A stretch of DNA of 10,283 bases from ZC4RG30 sp964632365 (lineage in GTDB: Bacteria; Pseudomonadota; Gammaproteobacteria; Steroidobacterales; Steroidobacteraceae), in contig CAZWDR010000096.1 in the NCBI GenBank assembly GCA_964632365.1, forward strand, positions 1 through 10,283, read 5' to 3'. The notes beneath the pieces were generated by a model, which was given only the letters and a program-made list of their open reading frames with translations, was not told where the DNA came from and did no database searches. Below are positions 6,707-10,283 of this stretch, piece by piece (position 1 is the stretch's first letter; every line of letters starts with the position of its first letter). The position numbers were made by a program, and so were the translations under genes.

Positions 6707-8164
6707 ATGCGCACGATCCTCGCGGTCGTCAATGTGCTGGGCGCCCTGCTGGCGCTGTTCTCCGCCTATTACCTGCTGCCGCTGCTCACCGCGCTGTACT
6801 ACGGCGAGACGCGGGAGCTGGTCGCCTTCGCGGTCTGCGGCGGCGTCACATTGCTGGTCGGCGGCGCGCTGCTGCTGGCCACACGGCGGCATCGCGCGGA
6901 ACTGAAGCCGCGCGACGGCTACCTGCTGGTGAGCCTCAGCTGGCTGCTGCTGACGGCCACCGCGGCGGTGCCGTTCAGCGTGGTGCTGGGCATGTCGGCC
7001 ACCGATGCCTATTTCGAGGCGATGTCGGGGCTGTCGACCACCGGCTCCTCGGTGATCACCGGACTCGACACGCTGCCCTTCTCGGTGAACCTGTGGCGCC
7101 ATGCGCTGCACTGGCTGGGCGGCATGGGCATCATCGTGCTGGCGGTGGCGATCCTGCCGCTGCTGGGCGTCGGCGGCATGCAGATGTACCGCGCCGAGAC
7201 CCCGGGACCGGTGAAGGACGCGAAGCTGACGCCGCGCATCACCGAGACCGCCAAATCACTGTGGCTGGTCTACGCCGGCATCACGGCGGTGTGCTTCCTC
7301 GCGTTCTGGGCCGCCGGCATGAGCGCCTTCGATGCCATCTGCCACGCCTTCTCGGTGCTGTCGCTGGGCGGATTCTCCACGCATGACACCAGCGTCGCGT
7401 ACTTCCAGTCGCCGCTGATCGAGGTGCTGTTCATCCTGTTCATGGCCGTCGCGGCGATGAATTTCGCCACGCATTTCATCGCGCTGCGGCGGCGCGACCT
7501 GTCGACCTACCGGCGCGATCCGGAGGCCCGCTGGGTGCTGGTGGCGCTGGCCGCCGGCGTGGTGCTCGCGACGGCGCTGGTCCATGGCTCCGGGCTGTAT
7601 CCGGACTTCGGGACCTCGCTGCGCCATGCCGCCTTCAGCGTGGTGTCACTGGCCACCACCGCCGGCTTCGTCACCGAGGACTACTCGCTGTGGCCGATGT
7701 TCGTGCCGATGCTGATGCTGTTCCTGTCGAGCGTGGTGGCCAGCACCGGCTCCACCGGCGGCGGCATCAAGCTGTTCCGCACGCTGGTGATGCTCAAGCA
7801 GTGGCTGCGCGAGAGCTTCGCGCTGGTGCATCCGCACGCGGTGCTGCCACTGAAGATCGCAGGCCAGGTGGTGTCGAACCGCGTGGTCAATTCGGTGCTG
7901 GCCTTCGTGTTCGTCTATTTCATGACGATCGTGATCCTGACCTTCGTGCTGCTGGCCACGAAGCTGGATTTCATCACCGCCTTCACCGCGGTGCTGGCCA
8001 GCGTGAACAATGCCGGCCCCGGCCTGGGCCAGATCGGCCCGGCCACGAACTATGCGGCGCTGAACGACCTGCAGACCTGGATCTGCACGCTGGCCATGTT
8101 CCTGGGCCGCATCGAGCTGTTCACGTTCCTGATCCTGTTCACGCGCACGTTCTGGCGCAAATAG
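6707..8164 (+). CDS. trkH: Trk potassium transporter membrane subunit TrkH
   Basis: A 485-residue inner-membrane potassium channel-like transporter with the four-fold membrane-pore-membrane design of the TrkH/TrkG/Ktr family. The four selectivity-filter loops are visible: STTGSSV (Gly113), LGGFSTHD (Gly222), ATTAGF (Gly320) and NNAGPGLG (Gly437). The intramembrane gating loop STGSTGGGIK (347-355) and the family hallmark GGMGIIVLAVAILPLLGVGGMQM (139 onward) are present. The length matches E. coli TrkH (483). The first filter has Ser-Ser where TrkH usually has Ala-Thr. It starts four bases after the trkA stop with no good Shine-Dalgarno tract, suggesting translational coupling. It ends only six bases from the stop of the convergent lipoprotein gene. 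Confidence 0.97.
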   Translation: MRTILAVVNVLGALLALFSAYYLLPLLTALYYGETRELVAFAVCGGVTLLVGGALLLATRRHRAELKPRDGYLLVSLSWLLLTATAAVPFSVVLGMSATDAYFEAMSGLSTTGSSVITGLDTLPFSVNLWRHALHWLGGMGIIVLAVAILPLLGVGGMQMYRAETPGPVKDAKLTPRITETAKSLWLVYAGITAVCFLAFWAAGMSAFDAICHAFSVLSLGGFSTHDTSVAYFQSPLIEVLFILFMAVAAMNFATHFIALRRRDLSTYRRDPEARWVLVALAAGVVLATALVHGSGLYPDFGTSLRHAAFSVVSLATTAGFVTEDYSLWPMFVPMLMLFLSSVVASTGSTGGGIKLFRTLVMLKQWLRESFALVHPHAVLPLKIAGQVVSNRVVNSVLAFVFVYFMTIVILTFVLLATKLDFITAFTAVLASVNNAGPGLGQIGPATNYAALNDLQTWICTLAMFLGRIELFTFLILFTRTFWRK

Positions 8165-8170
8165 CGCCGT

Positions 8171-8452
8171 TCAGCGCGCCGCGGGCACTTCCTCGATCGG
8201 CTCGCGTTCCGTGGCCGGCGCCGCGCGTCCTTCCACCTGGCGCATGCCCTGCCGGGCCACGAAGTCCTCTTCGACCCGGCGCAGGCACTGGTCGATCTGC
8301 CCCGGCGGCTGCATCAGGCACACCCGCCGCTCCGCCTCGCGCGTGCGGTCGCTCTCGCGGGCGGATCGCTGGCCTTCGCCCGAGGTCGTGCAGCCGGCCA
8401 GGGCCAGCGCGGGCAGCAGCACCAGCAGGGAAAGTGTTCGGCGAGTGTCCAT
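8171..8452 (-). CDS. Small lipoprotein of unknown function
   Basis: A 93-residue predicted lipoprotein. The N-terminus MDTRRTLSLLVLLPALALAGC has a charged start, a hydrophobic core and a lipobox (LAGC) with lipidated Cys21; Thr at the next position suggests outer-membrane sorting. The mature part is short, charged and probably helical, rich in Arg and Glu, with two further cysteines (Cys45, Cys56) ten residues apart in RRVCLMQPPGQIDQCLRRVEEDF. These could form a disulfide. I do not recognise a family. GGAGG, read on the minus strand, lies four bases before the ATG and supports the start. It lies 85 bases downstream of the CheZ-like gene, so may be read from the same transcript or from its own weak promoter. 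Confidence 0.8.
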   Translation of the reverse strand: MDTRRTLSLLVLLPALALAGCTTSGEGQRSARESDRTREAERRVCLMQPPGQIDQCLRRVEEDFVARQGMRQVEGRAAPATEREPIEEVPAAR

Positions 8453-8537
8453 GATGCCTCCGGCGCAGGGGACCTGCGGCCTGCATCATCGGCGGCGGAT
8501 GCGCAGTCGCGCAATGCGCGCGCACCGCGGCAGGCTG
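8453..8537 (-). other. Gap between the CheZ-like and lipoprotein genes
   Basis: This 85-base stretch holds the lipoprotein ribosome binding site (plus-strand CCTCC at 8457-8461) and two short perfect inverted repeats. CGCAGG/CCTGCG is at 8464-8478 with a three-base loop, and CGCGC/GCGCG is at 8508-8520 with a three-base loop. Neither is followed by a T-run on the minus strand, so a classical terminator is not supported. A weak TTGCGC/GATGAT promoter-like pair (minus strand, -10 at 8485-8490, 18-base spacer) could serve the lipoprotein, but I would not rely on it. Confidence 0.35.
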
Positions 8538-9011
8538 TCAGAACAGGTCGATGTCGCCCTGCGAGCCGCCGGTGCGCTCGGTGCTGCCGGGCGTGCGGCG
8601 CGGCGCCAGGAAGTCCCGGGACAGATCGCGCCCCAGGTGGATGCGGTGCGTGTCCGAGAGCAGCCGGTCGGCCAGGCGGCGGTTCAGCATCTCGAAGGTG
8701 CCACCGGATGACTCCAGCTGCTCCACGGTGCCGGCGAGGTAGTCGCGCACATGGCTCAGGTGCTGCGTCATGCGGTCATAGAACTGCAGGCCGGTCACCG
8801 CGCGCGCCATCTGCGCCCGCACCGCATCGATCTGCTGCCTTGCGTCCGGACCGGTGAGATCCCCGGCCAGCAGCATCGCCAGATGCTCCAGGCTGCTGCC
8901 CAGGCGCTCCACCGCGCTGTGCGAATCGAGCAACGCCAGCCCGATCTGCTCGCTGGCGGCGCCCAGCACCCGGGCCAGCTCGCGGCTTTTCGCGTCCTCG
9001 CCAGCGCTCAC
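8538..9011 (-). CDS. Helical chemotaxis-associated protein, possible CheZ-like phosphatase
   Basis: A 157-residue soluble protein, predicted mostly helical to about residue 135, then a Pro/Gly/Ser-rich linker and the acidic-hydrophobic end GDIDLF. The central helix contains LQFYDRMTQHLSHV, in which Asp79 and Gln83 have the same spacing as catalytic Asp143 and Gln147 of E. coli CheZ (in DFQDLTGQVI). CheZ also has a flexible linker and a C-terminal CheY-binding tail at a similar distance (67 residues after the Gln in CheZ, 74 here). The N-terminal part is about 64 residues shorter than CheZ. The GTG start overlaps the cheA stop (GTGA, 9008-9011), so synthesis is probably coupled to the kinase. 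A phosphatase of CheY-P is a reasonable inference, not shown. Alternatives are a helical chemotaxis adaptor or an LQFQD-type helical protein without phosphatase activity. Confidence 0.72.
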   Translation of the reverse strand: MSAGEDAKSRELARVLGAASEQIGLALLDSHSAVERLGSSLEHLAMLLAGDLTGPDARQQIDAVRAQMARAVTGLQFYDRMTQHLSHVRDYLAGTVEQLESSGGTFEMLNRRLADRLLSDTHRIHLGRDLSRDFLAPRRTPGSTERTGGSQGDIDLF

Positions 9012-10283
9012 GGCCCGGTCCCGGTCCGCTGCTGCGCAGGACGCGCCGCCGCCAGCCGCAGCAGCCCCGGCACATCGAGGATCAGCGCCACCGAACCCTC
9101 GCCGAGGATGGTCGCGCCGCCCACGCCGGGGATGCGCGCGTAATGCGTCTCCATGGACTTGATCACCACCTGCTGCTGGCCCAGCAGTTCGTCGATGAAC
9201 AGGCCTGCGCGGCCGCTGTCGCCTTCCACCACCATCAGCAACCCGTCCGACAGCGCGCGGCTCTTCGGCTCGACGCCGAACGCCTCGTGCAGGCGGATCA
9301 CCGGCAGGTAGTCGCCGCGGAACGGGAACAGCTCGCCATGGCCATGCACGGGTCGCGCGACACCGGGCTTCAGCTGCAGCGACTCGATGATGGACACCAG
9401 TGGCACGATGTACGTCTCGGTGCCGACACGCACGGTCTGGCCATCGACGATCGCCAGCGTCAGCGGCAGCGTGATCGTCGTGACCGTGCCGCGTCCGGGC
9501 GAACTGGACAGCTCCACGTTGCCGCCCAGCTCCTTGATGTTCCGGCGCACCACGTCCATGCCGACGCCGCGGCCGGAAAGGTCCGTGGTCTGTTCGGCGG
9601 TGGAGAAGCCCGGCATGAAGATCAGCTCGTGCGCCTGCGCGTCGGTGAGCACGGCGTCCGGTTCGACCAGGTTGCGCGCGCGGGCCTTCTCGATCAGCCG
9701 CGCCGGCTGCAGCCCGCGGCCGTCGTCGCGGATCACGATGTTGATGGTGCCGCCCTTGTGGAAGGCGTCCAGGTGGATGAGCCCTTCGGGCTGCTTGCCC
9801 GCGGCCAGCCGGTCTGCCGGTGACTCGATGCCATGGTCGACGCTGTTGCGCACCAGGTGCACCAGCGGATCGCCGATCTTCTCCAGCACGGTCTTGTCGA
9901 GTTCCGTCTGCTCGCCAGAAAGCTGCAGCCGGATCTGCTTGCCAAGGCGCGCGGACAGGTCGCGCACCAGGCGCGGGAAGCGGCTGAACACCGAACCCAC
10001 CGGCAGCATGCGCACGCGCATGACGCTCTCCTGCAGCTCGCGCACATTGTTTTCGAGCTGCGCCAGGCCCGCGCGCAGGCGGTCGGCGTTGACGCCTTCG
10101 AAGTCCTTTGCGAGCTGGCCCAGCATCGACTGGGTGATGACCACCTCGCCGACCACGTTCAGCAGCTCGTCGATCTTCTCGATCGCGACGCGGATCGAGT
10201 TGACCTCGACGGTGGCCGGGGGCGGGGCGGCGGGCTTTGGCGGTGCGGCGGCTGCCGGCGCAGGCGCGGCTGCCGGCACAGGC
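9008..10283 (-). CDS. cheA: Chemotaxis sensor histidine kinase CheA, C-terminal part
   Basis: The C-terminal 424 residues of CheA; the gene runs off the right edge, so the phospho-histidine domain and start are not seen. A GTG at 10279 is likely an internal Val codon. Order: Pro/Ala-rich linker (about 1-24), dimerisation helices (about 25-95; KIDELLNVVGEVVI, ending ESVMRVRMLPVGSVF), then the ATP-binding domain. That domain has an N box (HLVRNSVDHGIE), DDGRGL, an F box (FMPGFSTAE), and G boxes (GRGVGMDVV, GRGTVTTITLPLTLA). Last is a CheW-like domain (about 277-410) that couples to CheW and receptors. CheA autophosphorylates and passes the phosphate to response regulators such as CheY. There is no receiver domain at the C-terminus. 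Its stop overlaps the start of the CheZ-like gene. Flagellar or other chemosensory class cannot be told from this part. Confidence 0.97.
   Translation of the reverse strand, partial: PVPAAAPAPAAAAPPKPAAPPPATVEVNSIRVAIEKIDELLNVVGEVVITQSMLGQLAKDFEGVNADRLRAGLAQLENNVRELQESVMRVRMLPVGSVFSRFPRLVRDLSARLGKQIRLQLSGEQTELDKTVLEKIGDPLVHLVRNSVDHGIESPADRLAAGKQPEGLIHLDAFHKGGTINIVIRDDGRGLQPARLIEKARARNLVEPDAVLTDAQAHELIFMPGFSTAEQTTDLSGRGVGMDVVRRNIKELGGNVELSSSPGRGTVTTITLPLTLAIVDGQTVRVGTETYIVPLVSIIESLQLKPGVARPVHGHGELFPFRGDYLPVIRLHEAFGVEPKSRALSDGLLMVVEGDSGRAGLFIDELLGQQQVVIKSMETHYARIPGVGGATILGEGSVALILDVPGLLRLAAARPAQQRTGTGP
10248..10282 (-). repeat. Two-copy 18-bp repeat in the CheA Pro/Ala linker
   Basis: GCGGCTGCCGGCGCAGG at 10248-10264 recurs at 10266-10282 with one difference (period 18). 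On the minus strand it encodes repeats of Pro-Ala-Ala-Ala-Pro-Ala in the linker before the dimerisation domain. The repeat may continue beyond the window edge. Confidence 0.7.

Noticed and set aside
5458..6732. 424-codon open frame on the minus strand opposite trkA
   Set aside because: Antisense artefact of trkA, whose two nucleotide-binding motifs are unmistakable on the plus strand.
8464..8520. Two short GC-rich inverted repeats as transcription terminators
   Set aside because: Stems of only five to six bases with three-base loops and no following T-run; such hairpins are expected by chance in this base composition.
8139..8525. 128-codon minus-strand frame over the lipoprotein and trkH end
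   Set aside because: Out of frame with the lipobox protein, no ribosome binding site advantage, and it overlaps the trkH 3' end.
10277..10279. GTG as the true start of cheA
   Set aside because: It lies inside the Pro/Ala linker that continues to the window edge, and a CheA without its phosphotransfer domain would be incomplete; an internal codon is more likely.

Overview
The window is high-GC, tightly packed bacterial chromosome with no mobile elements, rRNA, tRNA or CRISPR. The gene set suggests a gammaproteobacterium near the Xanthomonadales/Nevskiales: a WTPPHFWALAI-type heme O synthase, an E. coli-like UvrD beginning MDLSPIL, TrkA and TrkH of E. coli length, a periplasmic DsbA and glutathione-dependent GloB. 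The lineage is inferred from protein character only. All stretches without a gene are shorter than 100 bases.

Plus strand, left to right. The 3' end of ctaB (heme O synthase) is followed closely by a DsbA-family periplasmic thiol oxidoreductase with an unusual CGAC active site, gloB (glyoxalase II) and an AI-2E/PerM-family membrane protein. Next come uvrD (DNA helicase II), trkA and trkH (potassium uptake). Gaps are mostly 4-35 bases and translational coupling is likely. The clearest promoter candidate is an extended -10 element, TGATAGAAT, at the AI-2E/uvrD boundary. It would give uvrD-trkA-trkH a nearly leaderless transcript.

Minus strand, right to left. The C-terminal part of a CheA chemotaxis kinase enters from the right edge. 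It overlaps by four bases a 157-residue helical protein that carries a CheZ-like D-x3-Q motif and a C-terminal GDIDLF tail. A 93-residue lipoprotein follows. These genes converge on trkH with only six bases between the stop codons.

The region is mostly housekeeping. The two most unusual things are at 5274-5355 and 8538-9011. At the uvrD/trkA junction a 44-bp imperfect tandem duplication creates a 15-codon minigene that joins uvrD to trkA through two successive GTGA stop/start overlaps, each with its own GGAGG ribosome binding site. Downstream of cheA lies a possible short, divergent CheZ-type phosphatase. I saw no clearly new multi-gene system.
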